Under the pieces are notes generated by a model. The model searched no databases and was not told where the DNA came from. It worked only from the letters and a program-made list of their open reading frames with translations. The translations under genes were made by a program, and so were the position numbers. Shown in pieces: positions 40,556-50,918 of a stretch of 64,000 nt of DNA. Location of the stretch: assembly GCF_016918015.1 (NCBI RefSeq), contig NZ_JAERMK010000006.1:160795-224794 (forward strand), given 5' to 3'. Position 1 is the first letter of the stretch. Each line of letters opens with the position of its first letter. The DNA comes from Glycomyces sp. YM15. GTDB taxonomy: Bacteria; Actinomycetota; Actinomycetes; Mycobacteriales; Micromonosporaceae.

Positions 40556-42889
40556 ATGGAACGTCAACCCCGACCTGGGCGCCTGCGCGCCCTCGCCGCC
40601 GGAGCCGGAGCGCTGGTCCTCCCCGCCGCGCTCGCCTTCGGCCAACCCGCCGCCGCCCAAGACGAGGGCACCGTCGTCTACGCCGCCGACTTCGAGGACG
40701 GCACCGTCGGCGACTGGGCCCCGCGCGGCCCTGTCACCCTCGCCGTCGAGGACGGCGCCCTCCTCACCACCGGCCGCACCGCCGACTGGAACGGCCCCGC
40801 GCTCGACCTCACCGACCACATCACCGCCGGTGGCGTGTACGAGATCTCACTGGACGTCCGCTTCGCCGCCGAAAGCGCCGGAAGCCAGATCAGCGCCACC
40901 GTCCAGCGCGAAGCCGGCGGCGAGACCGCCTACGACAGCCTCGTCTACCAGGCCGCCGTCGGCGGCGAATGGGCCACGCTCAGCGGCGAGTACAGCATCG
41001 CCTCCGCCGCCGACGCCCTCACGTTCTATGTGGAGTCCCCGACCCCCGACGCCTCGTACCTGATCGACGATTTCCAGATCACCGAGATCGCCCCGCCCGG
41101 CGTCGACCTGAGCATCCCGTCGCTCAAGGACGTGCTCGCCGACTCGTTCCCCTTCGGCGCGGCGATCGACCCCCGGGACCTCGACGGCCCCAACGGCGAA
41201 CTGCTGAACAAGCACTTCAACCAGGTCACCGCCGAGAACCACATGAAGGTCGAAGCGATCCAGCCGACCGAGGGCACCTTCACCTTCGACGCCGCCGACG
41301 ACATCGTCGAGCACGCCGAAGCGAACGGCATGGAGGTCTACGGCCACACGTTCCTGTGGCACAGCCAGACCCCCGACTGGTGGTTCACCTACCCCGCCGA
41401 TCACCCCAATGCCGGTGAGCCCCTTGGCAGCTCCGCAGAAGACCAGCAGATCATGCTCGACCGCCTCGAAGCGCACATCGGTGCCATCGCCGCGCACTAC
41501 GGCGACCGCGTCTGGGCCTGGGACGTCGTCAACGAGGTCATCAGCGACAACGCCGCCGAGGTCCACCGCAACAGCCGCTGGTTCCAGATCTTCGAAGGCC
41601 CCGAGTACATCTCGCACGCCTTCCGCATCGCCCGCGAGCAGCTCGACGCCGTCGGCGCCACCGACGTGAAGCTCTTCATCAACGACTACGGCACCGACAA
41701 CCCGGCCAAGCGCGACAACCTCTACAACCTCGTCGCCGACATGCTCGCCGACGGCGTCCCGGTCGACGGCGTGGGCCACCAGACTCACATCAGCCTCAAC
41801 ACCCCCCTCAGCAACATCGAGGCGAGCATCGACAAGTTCGCCGGACTCGGCGTCCTCCAAGCGGTGACCGAGCTCGACGTCGCCATCGGCGCCCCCGTCG
41901 AAGGCGTGGAGTTCCCCGAGTACGAGGCCCGCATCGTCCAGCAGGGCCACTACTACCGCGACCTGTTCGCCATGCTCCGCGAGAAGGACCTCGCATCCGT
42001 GACCGCCTGGGGCGTGCACGACGGCCGCTCCTGGCTGCGCGGCTTCAACGGCACCCGCCCGCTGGAGTCCCCGCTGCCCTTCGACGACGACCTCCAGGCC
42101 AAATGGGCCTACTGGGGCATCGTCGACCCCAGCCACCTCCCCGAGATCCCCGAGGAACCGGTGCCCGACTACGCCCGCGTGCAGGTGCCGCAGGCCAAGA
42201 CCGCCCCGGTGATCGACGGCGACAAGGACAAGGCCTGGAAGAAGGCCGCCACGGTCGCCACGGACGTGCTCGTCGAAGGCGGCGCCGACGGCGCCACGGC
42301 CGACGTCTCGCTGATGTGGGACGAGCACGCGATCTACACCCTGTTCGAGGTCACCGACCCGACTCTGGACGAGAGCAGCGCCAACCCCTGGGAGCAGGAC
42401 TCCGTCGAGGTGTTCCTCAACCCCGGCAACACCAAGCAGGGCGGCTACGGCGACGCCGACGGCCAGTACCGCGTGAGCTTCACCAACGTGGTCACCTTGG
42501 GCGGCAACGGACCCGAAGCGGGCGAGATCACCAGCGCCGCCGCGGTCACGAGCACCGGCTACACCGTCGAGATCGCGATCGCGCTGGCCGAGGGCCAGGG
42601 CGCGGTCGGCGCCGAGCACGGCCTGGACCTCCAGGTCAACGACGCCACCGACGGTGTCCGCACCGCCGCGCACACCTGGTACGACCCGACGGGCCAGTCC
42701 TGGAGCACCAACAAGAACTGGGGCATCGCCGAACTGGTCGAAAAGGTCAAGAACGACAACGGGGGCGGCGGCAAGCTGCCGATCACCGGTGCCGGTCTGT
42801 CCGTCGCCATCGTCTCGGCCGCGGTCCTCGCGGTCGGCGGCACCATGCTGGTCCTGCGGCAGCGCCGCGCCGCCGCCTGGGGCGAGTGA
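40556..42889 (+). CDS. Secreted GH10 endo-xylanase with CBMs and LPxTG-like anchor
   Basis: 777 residues. Sec signal (residues 1-35), a CBM4_9/CBM22-like domain (about 38-180), GH10 catalytic domain (about 185-530) with acid/base Glu327 in WDVVNEV and nucleophile Glu439 in TELDVA, a C-terminal CBM9-like/DOMON domain (about 545-730), and a sorting signal LPITG (741-745), hydrophobic helix and RQRR tail. The enzyme should be anchored to the cell wall by a sortase and cut xylan outside the cell. Operator-like palindromes precede the gene. Confidence 0.93.
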   Translation: MERQPRPGRLRALAAGAGALVLPAALAFGQPAAAQDEGTVVYAADFEDGTVGDWAPRGPVTLAVEDGALLTTGRTADWNGPALDLTDHITAGGVYEISLDVRFAAESAGSQISATVQREAGGETAYDSLVYQAAVGGEWATLSGEYSIASAADALTFYVESPTPDASYLIDDFQITEIAPPGVDLSIPSLKDVLADSFPFGAAIDPRDLDGPNGELLNKHFNQVTAENHMKVEAIQPTEGTFTFDAADDIVEHAEANGMEVYGHTFLWHSQTPDWWFTYPADHPNAGEPLGSSAEDQQIMLDRLEAHIGAIAAHYGDRVWAWDVVNEVISDNAAEVHRNSRWFQIFEGPEYISHAFRIAREQLDAVGATDVKLFINDYGTDNPAKRDNLYNLVADMLADGVPVDGVGHQTHISLNTPLSNIEASIDKFAGLGVLQAVTELDVAIGAPVEGVEFPEYEARIVQQGHYYRDLFAMLREKDLASVTAWGVHDGRSWLRGFNGTRPLESPLPFDDDLQAKWAYWGIVDPSHLPEIPEEPVPDYARVQVPQAKTAPVIDGDKDKAWKKAATVATDVLVEGGADGATADVSLMWDEHAIYTLFEVTDPTLDESSANPWEQDSVEVFLNPGNTKQGGYGDADGQYRVSFTNVVTLGGNGPEAGEITSAAAVTSTGYTVEIAIALAEGQGAVGAEHGLDLQVNDATDGVRTAAHTWYDPTGQSWSTNKNWGIAELVEKVKNDNGGGGKLPITGAGLSVAIVSAAVLAVGGTMLVLRQRRAAAWGE

Positions 42890-42905
42890 CGGGATGAGCG
42901 CATGA

Positions 42906-42933
42906 GAGGGCGGGACCGCGAGGTCCCGCCCTC
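42906..42933. terminator. Terminator after the xylanase gene
   Basis: GAGGGCGGGACC (42906-42917), loop GCGA, GGTCCCGCCCTC (42922-42933): a perfect 12-bp stem 17 nt after the xylanase stop. Confidence 0.8.
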
Positions 42934-42978
42934 GTGCGCATCCGGTGCGATGTCGTCCCCGCGTGCCACCATGGGGGT

Positions 42979-43248
<270 letters not shown>

Positions 43249-43318
43249 GACCGGTCCGAGGAATTCCCCGCGGAGTCCTCGGTGGGAAGCTGAGACTTCC
43301 ACATGTGAGGAGGTCGTC

Positions 43319-44041
43319 ATGCGGTTCGAAGGGTATCGGGTGGTCGTGACCGGGGCCGGTCGCGGTTTCGGGCGGAGCCTGGCGGTCTCGCTGGGGCGGG
43401 ACGGCGCCGAACTGTTCCTCTCCGCCCGCGATTTCCAGGCGGTGGAGGCGGTCGCGGAGGAAGTGCGGCACGTCGGCGGGCGGGCGCACGCGTTCGAATG
43501 CGACCTGGCCGACCCCGAGTCGGTGCGCGAGTTCGCCGCGGCCGCGGGCGAGGTGGCCGACCGGATCGACGTGCTCTTCAACAACGGCGCCCCGTACCTG
43601 GACGCGGGCGGGTTCCTCGAAGCCGACGACGCGCAGGTGGTCGCCACGATCAACGCCGGGGCGACCGGGACCGTGCTGGCGACCAAGGCGTTCCTGCCGC
43701 TGCTGCTGCGCAGCGGCAGGCCGGACATCGTGACGATGGTGTCGGGCTGCGGCGAGCACGGCAACCACCGGTCGGAGGCGCACGAGGCGTTCTACGCCGC
43801 GAAGGCCGCCCAGGCCGGGTTCACCGATGTGCTGTCGAAGCGGCTGCGTCCCAAAGGGGTCCGAGTGATCTCGCTGTACCCGCCGGACTTCGACAACCCC
43901 GACCCGCTCGGCCCCGCATGGGAGTCCGAGCGCGGCGACGGGGACGCCCTGTCGGCGCGTTCGCTGGTCGACTGCGTCCGCTTCGCCATCGGGCAGCCGC
44001 GCGACTGCTTCATCAAGTCGTTCTACTTCGAGCAGGCGTGA
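43319..44041 (+). CDS. Short-chain dehydrogenase/reductase
   Basis: 240 residues. NAD(P) motif TGAGRGFGRS (TGxxxGxG), FNNGAP in place of NNAG, and the active site with Tyr in AFYAAKAAQ (YxxxK) and the expected Ser before it in MVSGCGEHG. A typical classical SDR of unknown substrate. ATG 43319 has GAGGAGG 6 nt upstream. Confidence 0.9.
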   Translation: MRFEGYRVVVTGAGRGFGRSLAVSLGRDGAELFLSARDFQAVEAVAEEVRHVGGRAHAFECDLADPESVREFAAAAGEVADRIDVLFNNGAPYLDAGGFLEADDAQVVATINAGATGTVLATKAFLPLLLRSGRPDIVTMVSGCGEHGNHRSEAHEAFYAAKAAQAGFTDVLSKRLRPKGVRVISLYPPDFDNPDPLGPAWESERGDGDALSARSLVDCVRFAIGQPRDCFIKSFYFEQA

Positions 44042-44053
44042 AGGGCCGGGAGG

Positions 44054-45193
44054 TCAGCTGCGGGGCAGGTGCAGTGCGACCGCGCGGCTGATGTCGCTCG
44101 GGGTGACGATGCCGACGAGCCGGTCGCCGCTGAAGACCAGGGCGCGCCGGTCGGCGGCTGCGGAGAGGCGCGGCAGCAGGTCGGTCACCGGTTCGCCGGG
44201 GTCGGCGACCGGCACCTCGCCGGGCGGGCAGGCGGCCTCCCGGAGGGTCGTGGTCGGGCGTTCTCGGGCGGGGACGGCGATCAGGCGGTCGAACGTGATG
44301 AGCCCTTCGAAGCGGCCCCGCTCGTCGAGCAGCGGGAACGAGGAATGGCGGCGGACCAGGGTGTAGTCGTGCAGGAACGCCTCGACCGGGAGGTCGCCGG
44401 AGGCGGTGTCGGGGTCCTGGGTCATGACGTCGCGTACCCGCAGACCCGCCAGGGCCGCCCCCGTCTGGGCCTGCCGTTCTTCGGCTCCGGCCATGAGCAG
44501 GATGAACAGGCCGAGCATCAGCCACCACAGGCCGGCACTGTAGCCGAACAGGAACTCCATGCCGCCCAGGAGGAGCAGGAACATGCCGAAGCCGCGGCCC
44601 GCTCGCGCCGCCCAGACGGCCGCGCTCACGCGGTCGCCGCGCGCGGCCCAGAGCGCGGCCCGGAGGATGCGGCCGCCGTCGAGCGGCGCGGCCGGGATGA
44701 GGTTGAAGGCGGCGAGCAGGACGTTGATGACGGCCAGGTACGAGGCGACCGCGACCCAGAGAGGGCCGGCCCCGATGAACGCCAGGAACCAGGCGAGGGC
44801 GGCGAAGACCAGGGCGGACGCGAGGCTGGCCGCTGGCCCGACGATGGCGATCGCGAAATCGGCGCGGGGACGGGAGGCCTCGCCGCGGATGCTGGAGACC
44901 CCGCCGAGCAGCCACAACGTGATGCCCTCGACCTCGAGGCCCTGGCGTTTCGCGACCACCGCATGGGCGATCTCGTGGGTGAACAGGGAGGCCATGAACA
45001 GCACCGCGGCGACGAGCCCGGAGGCGACATGCGCGACGGTCGACTGGTCGGGGTAGGCGTGCGCGAGACCGGAGGTGACCAGGGCGAACAAGAGGACCAC
45101 GGTGCCGAGCGCGCTCCAGTGCACGCCGATCTTGACTCCGGCGACGGTCCCGAGCTTCAAGGTCGCGCCCATGCTCGGGGGTACCCCCGGCAT
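44054..45193 (-). CDS. Site-2-type intramembrane metalloprotease with CBS domains
   Basis: 379 residues. The zinc site HEIAH and the second ligand segment FNLIPAAPLDGGRILRA (the N-x-x-P-x-x-P-L-D-G motif of M50B proteases) sit in six predicted helices; two CBS domains form the last 130 residues (RVRDVMTQDP, then GIVTPSDISRA). It probably cuts a membrane-bound anti-sigma or signalling protein, with nucleotide control through CBS. The start could also be ATG 45172. Confidence 0.9.
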   Translation of the reverse strand: MPGVPPSMGATLKLGTVAGVKIGVHWSALGTVVLLFALVTSGLAHAYPDQSTVAHVASGLVAAVLFMASLFTHEIAHAVVAKRQGLEVEGITLWLLGGVSSIRGEASRPRADFAIAIVGPAASLASALVFAALAWFLAFIGAGPLWVAVASYLAVINVLLAAFNLIPAAPLDGGRILRAALWAARGDRVSAAVWAARAGRGFGMFLLLLGGMEFLFGYSAGLWWLMLGLFILLMAGAEERQAQTGAALAGLRVRDVMTQDPDTASGDLPVEAFLHDYTLVRRHSSFPLLDERGRFEGLITFDRLIAVPARERPTTTLREAACPPGEVPVADPGEPVTDLLPRLSAAADRRALVFSGDRLVGIVTPSDISRAVALHLPRS

Positions 45194-45317
45194 CGCGCCG
45201 TGTAACGGCCGCGACCGGGAAGTTCAGTCCGTAACGGGCGAAGCCGGCGCCGGACGCGCGCGTGGAGCCCGGCTTCGGGTGCAGCGCCGAGTCGAAGACG
45301 ACCGGCTCGGCGTCCGC

Positions 45318-48300
45318 TCAGGCCGCCTCGGGGATGATGTCGTTGACCAGGTCGGCGCACCACTGCAGGAGCGCCAGGCCCTCCAAGGGCTTGCCGCCGA
45401 TCTTCGACGTGGTCGGGCGCGGGACGCTGATGAGGCCCGCGGCCTCCTTGTAGTGCGCGTCCGGGTAGTGCCGGCCGAGGCGCAGCTGCTTCGAGTCCGG
45501 CAGCTCCACGGTGGAGAACCGGAGGTTCTTGCCCTGCAAGGCGACGTCGGTCAAGCCGTGGTTCCTGGCGAGGAGGCGGAAGCGCGCCAGGTGGAACAGC
45601 GTCTGCACCTGGTCGGGCGCGGGACCGTACCGGTCCTCCATCTCCTCGCGCACCTCGTCGAGCTCGGCCTCGCTGTGGACCTCGGAGATCTTGCGGTACA
45701 TCTCCAGGCGCAGGCGCTCGACCTCCACGTAGTCGAACGGGATGTTGGCATCCAGCGGAAGCTCCACTTTGACCGGTGCGGGCGGCTCCTCCGCCCCGCC
45801 CTTGAAGGACGCCACCGCCTCGCCGACCATGCGGAGGTACAGGTCGAAGCCGACGTCGGCGATGTGCCCGGACTGCTCGGCCCCGAGGAGGTTGCCCGCG
45901 CCGCGGATCTCCAGGTCCTTCATCGCCACGTACATGCCCGCGCCGAGCTCGGAGTGCTGGGCGATCGTCGCCAGGCGCTCGTGCGCGGTCTCCGAGAGCG
46001 GCTGCTCCGGCGGGTACAGGAAGTACGCGTACGCGCGCTCGCGGCTGCGGCCCACGCGGCCCCGGATCTGGTGCAGCTGCGAAAGGCCGAGCAGGTCGGC
46101 GCGCTCGACGATGAGCGTGTTCGCGTTCGGGATGTCGATGCCGGACTCGATGATCGTGGTCGAGACGAGCACGTCGTACTCGCCCTCCCAGAAGCCCTGC
46201 ATGATCTGCTCGAGCTGTGTCTCGGTCATCTTGCCGTGGGCCACCGCGACCCTCGCCTCCGGGACGAGTTCGCGCAGGCGCGTGGCGGCCCGGTCGATGG
46301 ACTCGACGCGGTTGTGGAGGTAGAAGGCCTGCCCGTCGCGCAGCAGCTCGCGGCGGATCGCGGCGGCGACCTGCTTGGCCTCCCAAGCGCCCACATAGGT
46401 CAGCACCGGGTGGCGCTCCTCGGGCGGGGTCGCGATCGTCGACATCTCGCGGATGCCCGTGACCGCCATCTCGAGGGTGCGCGGGATCGGTGTGGCGGAC
46501 ATGGTGAGCACGTCCACGGCGGTGCGCAGGGCCTTCAGCTTCTCCTTGTGCTCCACGCCGAACCGCTGCTCCTCGTCCACGATGATCAGACCCAGGTCCT
46601 TGAAGCGGGTCTCGGCCTGGAGGAGCCGGTGCGTGCCGACGAGGATGTCGACCTCGCCCGCCGCGATGCCCTTCTGGATCTCCGCGGCCTCACGCGTCGA
46701 CTGGAACCGCGAGAGCTGCTTGATCTTCACCGGGAACTGGCCCATGCGCTCCACGAACGTGCCGTAGTGCTGGCTCGCGAGGAGCGTGGTCGGCACGAGC
46801 ACGGCCACCTGCTTGCCGTCCTGCACGGCCTTGAACGCGGCGCGCACGGCGACCTCGGTCTTGCCGTAGCCCACGTCGCCCATGACGAGGCGGTCCATCG
46901 GGACGCGCGCCTCCATGTCAGCCTTGGTGTCCATGATGGCCGACATCTGGTCGGGGGTCTCGATGTACGGGAAGGCGTCCTCGAGCTCGCGCTGCCACGG
47001 CGTGTCCGGGCTGAACGCGTGCCCTTGGGCCGCCTGCCGGGCCGCATAGAGCTGGATCAGCTCGGCCGCGATCTCGCGCACCGCCTTGCGGGCGCGGCGC
47101 TTCGTCTTCTGCCAGTCCGCGCCGCCGAGCTTGTGCACCGAGGGCTGCTCGCCGCCGACGTAGCGGGTGAGCTGGTCGAGCGAGTCGGTCGGCACGAACA
47201 GACGGTCGCCGGGCTGGCCGCGCTTCGAGGCGGCGTACTCGATCACCAGGTACTCGCGCTCGGCCCCGCCGATCGCGCGGCGCACCATCTCGACGTACTT
47301 GCCCACACCGTGCGAGTCGTGCACCACGAAGTCCCCAGGGGACAGTTCGAGGGGGTTGACCATGCCGCGCCGCTTGGTCGCCTTGCCCTTCCGCGGCTTC
47401 TGGGCCGCGAGGGCCTTGCCGCCCGCGATGTCCGCGGCCGTCACGACCACCAGACCCGAAGCGGCATCGGCGAACCCGAGCGCGAGCGTGCCGGTGCAGG
47501 CGACGACCTCGCCGGAACGGAACTCCTGCGGCACGGACTCCAGATGCGCGCCGATCCCCTCGGCCCTCAGTTGCTCGGCGGCGCGCTCGGCCCCGCCGAG
47601 GGCCGGGTAGACCACGGCGACGGCGCGGCCCTCGCGGGTCCAGGCCTGCATGTCGGCCACGAGCTGCGGCGTGTTGCCGTGGTAGCGCGGGGTCTCGGTG
47701 ATGCCGAGGTCCACGGTGACCGACTCGTCCGCCTGCACCGATCCATAGTGGATCGGCTCGCCGGTGATGGCCGCGAGTTCCGCGGCGATCGCGTCCTGCT
47801 CGGCCTCCTCCGGGGCGACGGCGAACGGCGAGACCGTCCACCAGCGCTGGCCCTTGGCGAGCGCGGCGGTGCGCGCCTCGGCGAGGTCGTGGAACGTGCC
47901 GGCCCCCAAGTCGACGGGCGCTTCGGCGCCGACCGCGGCGGCCGCCCACGAGGCCTCGAGGAACTCGTTCGAGGTGGCGACGAGGTCGAGCGCGCGGGTG
48001 CGGATGCGCTCGGGCTCGATCGCGACGACGAGGGCGTCCCGTGGCAGGACCTCTTGGAACAGTTGCAGCTCTTCGGGTCCGGCGAGCGCGGGCAGTAGCG
48101 ACTCCATGCCCTCGACCGGGATGCCCTGGGCGAGTTTGGCGCACATCTCGGCGAGCCCGGGATAGGACTCGCCGAGGGCGGCGGCCTTCTCGCGGACCTC
48201 GTCGGTGAGGAGCAGTTCGCGGCAGGCGACGGCGCGGAGCTCGGGGGCCTCGTCGAGGGAGCGCTGGTCGGCGACCGAGAACTCGCGGATGGAGTCGACC

Positions 48301-48923
48301 TCGTCGCCGAAGAACTCGAGGCGCAGCGGGTGCTGCGCGGTGGGCGGGAACACGTCGAGGATGCCGCCGCGCACGGCGAACTCGCCGCGCTTCTCGACGA
48401 GGTCGACCCGCTCGTAGGCGAGGTCGACGAGATGGGCGGCGAGGTCGAACAGGTCGGTCTCGTCGCCGCGCCGCAACCGCACGGGCTCGCGTTCGCCGAG
48501 GCCCTTGAGCTGGGGCTGGAGGGCGCCGCGCACGGGGGTGACGATGACGCGGGGGACGTCGCCGGCGTGGATGCGGTGGAGGAGTTCGAGGCGGGCGCCG
48601 ACGGTGTCGGAGCGCGGGGAGAGTCGCTCGTGCGGCAGCGTCTCCCAGGCGGGGTAGAGCGCGATGTCCTCTTCGCTGATGAAGGAGGCCAGGGATTCGG
48701 CGAGTTCTTCGGCTTCGCGGGAGGTCGCGGTGATCGCGAGCACCGGGCCGCGGGCGTGGGCGGCGGCCTGGGCGAGCGCGAGGGGGCGCGCGCCGGGCAC
48801 GGCGACGACGTCCACGGAGCGGTCGGAGGAGGAGGCGAGCTCGGCGATGCGGGCGAGCTTCGGCGCTGTCGCCGCCAGCGTGAGCAGGCTGGCGAGTTTC
48901 GGAACGGATCGGCCTTCGGACAT
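45318..48923 (-). CDS. mfd: Transcription-repair coupling factor
   Basis: 1,201 residues, the normal length. UvrB-like N-terminal domains, an RNA-polymerase-interaction domain (FVVHDSHGVGKYVEM), then the RecG-type helicase with Walker A GDVGYGKTEVA near residue 680 and DEEQ near residue 780, and the TRCF C-terminal domain. Mfd removes RNA polymerase stalled at DNA lesions and recruits UvrABC. Complete and undisturbed. Confidence 0.97.
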   Translation of the reverse strand: MSEGRSVPKLASLLTLAATAPKLARIAELASSSDRSVDVVAVPGARPLALAQAAAHARGPVLAITATSREAEELAESLASFISEEDIALYPAWETLPHERLSPRSDTVGARLELLHRIHAGDVPRVIVTPVRGALQPQLKGLGEREPVRLRRGDETDLFDLAAHLVDLAYERVDLVEKRGEFAVRGGILDVFPPTAQHPLRLEFFGDEVDSIREFSVADQRSLDEAPELRAVACRELLLTDEVREKAAALGESYPGLAEMCAKLAQGIPVEGMESLLPALAGPEELQLFQEVLPRDALVVAIEPERIRTRALDLVATSNEFLEASWAAAAVGAEAPVDLGAGTFHDLAEARTAALAKGQRWWTVSPFAVAPEEAEQDAIAAELAAITGEPIHYGSVQADESVTVDLGITETPRYHGNTPQLVADMQAWTREGRAVAVVYPALGGAERAAEQLRAEGIGAHLESVPQEFRSGEVVACTGTLALGFADAASGLVVVTAADIAGGKALAAQKPRKGKATKRRGMVNPLELSPGDFVVHDSHGVGKYVEMVRRAIGGAEREYLVIEYAASKRGQPGDRLFVPTDSLDQLTRYVGGEQPSVHKLGGADWQKTKRRARKAVREIAAELIQLYAARQAAQGHAFSPDTPWQRELEDAFPYIETPDQMSAIMDTKADMEARVPMDRLVMGDVGYGKTEVAVRAAFKAVQDGKQVAVLVPTTLLASQHYGTFVERMGQFPVKIKQLSRFQSTREAAEIQKGIAAGEVDILVGTHRLLQAETRFKDLGLIIVDEEQRFGVEHKEKLKALRTAVDVLTMSATPIPRTLEMAVTGIREMSTIATPPEERHPVLTYVGAWEAKQVAAAIRRELLRDGQAFYLHNRVESIDRAATRLRELVPEARVAVAHGKMTETQLEQIMQGFWEGEYDVLVSTTIIESGIDIPNANTLIVERADLLGLSQLHQIRGRVGRSRERAYAYFLYPPEQPLSETAHERLATIAQHSELGAGMYVAMKDLEIRGAGNLLGAEQSGHIADVGFDLYLRMVGEAVASFKGGAEEPPAPVKVELPLDANIPFDYVEVERLRLEMYRKISEVHSEAELDEVREEMEDRYGPAPDQVQTLFHLARFRLLARNHGLTDVALQGKNLRFSTVELPDSKQLRLGRHYPDAHYKEAAGLISVPRPTTSKIGGKPLEGLALLQWCADLVNDIIPEAA

Positions 48924-49050
48924 GCGGACTCCTGCGAGGTTCCGGGTTCGGCTGTGCTCGAGGCACGACGATTGGCCGGAATCCAGGCTCAGGGCCTGGT
49001 TCCGGCAACCGGTCGAGTCTACCTCGCGGGTTCCGCCGGACGGACCGAGA

Positions 49051-49875
49051 TTATTCGGTGGCGCCCACGCCGGGACCGCGGTCGAAGAGGAAGTCCTGGA
49101 CCTCGGGCAGGAAGTAGATCATGCCGAGGACCGTGAGCACGGTGAGCGCCGGCAGGAGGACGCGGGTCTCCTCCGGGCCGCCGGCTTTGATGCCGTGGCC
49201 GCCGCCCACATCGAACCAGCGCTTCTTCTGGATCGGGAGCGGGAAGAACAGGGGCGAGCCCATCTTGGTGATGATGTCGCCGAGGACGTGGATGAAGCAG
49301 CCGATGCCCATGGCGAGGCCGATGATCCAGTACGAGCGCCGTTCGTCGAGCAGGTGGAACATGCCGTAGGCGAGCGCGATGGAGGCGCCGGTGGTGACGA
49401 CCCAGCCGTACTTCCTGACGGTCTCGCCCATGAGCCCCCGCACCGCGAGCCCGGTGAGGATGAACAGGATGGCGATGACGGCGTACTTGCCGACGTACGC
49501 GCCCAAGAGGCCCGCTCCGACGCCGACGATGCCCGCGTGCAAGGCGGTGTGCGTGAACGTGCGGTGCCCGTTCTTCCGCTTCTTGTCCTTCTTGGATTTC
49601 GTGATCAGATAGAACCAGTAGCAGAGGCGTTCGACCACCTCGGCGACCATCAGGGAGGCGACGCCGAATGATCGGGCCACAGTGGACCCGCCCTTGTTCT
49701 CGGTGACCTTGCCGGCGCAGTCGATGTCGGGGTAGAGGGCGGCGCCGGCACAGGCGACCGTGCCGACGGCGAGTTCCGCGGCGGTCTGATCGATGCCGAA
49801 CGCGGTCGCGGCTACGGCCGAGCCCGCGAGCCACAGGGCGGCACCGGACATGGCGTGGGTCGGGCCCATGACCAT
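49051..49875 (-). CDS. YdjM-type membrane-bound metal-dependent hydrolase
   Basis: 274 residues with AAGGAG 8 nt before ATG 49875. The PTHAMSGAALWLAG start, YPDIDCAGKVTENKGG, NGHRTFTHTALHAGI and HVLGDIITKMG are the motifs of the YdjM/LexA-regulated (DUF457) family: His and Asp residues that may bind metal among several membrane helices. Cellular role unknown; in some bacteria it is DNA-damage inducible, and here it is near mfd. Confidence 0.88.
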   Translation of the reverse strand: MVMGPTHAMSGAALWLAGSAVAATAFGIDQTAAELAVGTVACAGAALYPDIDCAGKVTENKGGSTVARSFGVASLMVAEVVERLCYWFYLITKSKKDKKRKNGHRTFTHTALHAGIVGVGAGLLGAYVGKYAVIAILFILTGLAVRGLMGETVRKYGWVVTTGASIALAYGMFHLLDERRSYWIIGLAMGIGCFIHVLGDIITKMGSPLFFPLPIQKKRWFDVGGGHGIKAGGPEETRVLLPALTVLTVLGMIYFLPEVQDFLFDRGPGVGATE

Positions 49876-50048
49876 AGTGGGGACTCCTTCAAGGGCGGTA
49901 TAGGGAGCAGAGTCTGAAAGCTGTGGAGACTATCCCACACGCGCACGACATGCCCGGTCCCAGGCGTGACGAACCTTCAGCCCCGCAACATCATTCCCAT
50001 ATCGGAACCATCACGACGCCTGCCCGCCGCGGGGTCTCGCGCTATGGT

Positions 50049-50069
50049 CGAGGAGTGTTCGACTCCTCG
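50049..50069 (+). promoter_or_regulatory. Hairpin hiding the NAT-2 start codon
   Basis: CGAGGAGT (50049-50056) pairs perfectly with ACTCCTCG (50062-50069) around a 5-nt loop; the stem and loop include the AGGAG and the GTG start at 50055-50057. In mRNA this would hide the ribosome-binding region. Confidence 0.5.
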
Positions 50070-50918
50070 CAGCTCGCGGCTTATCTCAAGCGCGTCGGGA
50101 TCAGGGCCCCGAGGCGCCCGACGCTGCACGCGCTGCGCCGGATCCACCGCGCCCACATCGACGCGATCCCGTACGAGAACCTCGACATCCAGCTCGGCAG
50201 ACCGATCCGGCTCGACGCGGACGCGCTGTACGACAAGCTCGTCGAACGCGGCCGCGGCGGGTACTGCTACGAGCACAACGGGGTCCTGGCACATGCCTTG
50301 GAGGCCATGGGCTTCGACGTGCGCCGCGTCCTCGGCGGCGTGGCCCGCGAGACCGAAGGCGACGGCAACTGGTGGAACCACATGCCGCTCGTGGTGCGGT
50401 TCGCCGGGGGCGACGAGTACCTGGCCGACGCGGGCATCGGGACGGGCTTCCGCGACCCGCTGCCGATCCGCAACGGCAGCTATCGGGTCGGCCCCTTCAA
50501 CTTCGGGATCTGGAGCCTCGGCGACCACGAATGGCGCTGCTCGATCGACCCGCGAGTGGCGAACCTGACCTTCGACTTCACGCTCGACCGCCGCGAAGCG
50601 GCCGAGTTCGAAGCGAAGTGCACAGAGCTCTCGACCGCACCGGACTCGCCGTTCGTGAAGACCCTCACGGTCCAGAACCCCGGCGAGACCGACATCTGGG
50701 TCCTGCGCGCCCGAACCCTCACGGTCTACGATCCCAAACAGCCCGAAGGGAAGACCGCACGCGTCATCGCCGACTCGGCCGACTTCGCGGCCGTGTTGCG
50801 GGGCCGGTTCAACCTCACCCTCGCCGACGCCGAGATCCAGACGCTGTGGACGAAGGCCGCCGAGCAGCACGAACGCAGGCTTGCCGACGACGCAGCCGCC
50901 AAACAGGCCCCGGTCTAG
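50055..50918 (+). CDS. Arylamine N-acetyltransferase (NAT), copy 2
   Basis: 287 residues from GTG 50055 (VFDSSQLAAYLKRVGI); an open frame further upstream is not NAT-like. Catalytic triad: Cys71 in GRGGYCYE, His109 in WNHMPL, Asp125 in LADAGIG. Same chemistry as copy 1 (7473): acyl transfer from CoA to arylamines or hydrazines. A degraded C-terminal copy lies at 52320-52430. The start codon lies in a hairpin. Confidence 0.9.
   Translation: MFDSSQLAAYLKRVGIRAPRRPTLHALRRIHRAHIDAIPYENLDIQLGRPIRLDADALYDKLVERGRGGYCYEHNGVLAHALEAMGFDVRRVLGGVARETEGDGNWWNHMPLVVRFAGGDEYLADAGIGTGFRDPLPIRNGSYRVGPFNFGIWSLGDHEWRCSIDPRVANLTFDFTLDRREAAEFEAKCTELSTAPDSPFVKTLTVQNPGETDIWVLRARTLTVYDPKQPEGKTARVIADSADFAAVLRGRFNLTLADAEIQTLWTKAAEQHERRLADDAAAKQAPV

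Noticed and set aside
45075-48098. Very long plus-strand open frame (over 1,000 codons)
   Set aside because: It is the antisense of mfd; composition is Arg/His/Asp-rich and shows no domain, while mfd is complete on the other strand.
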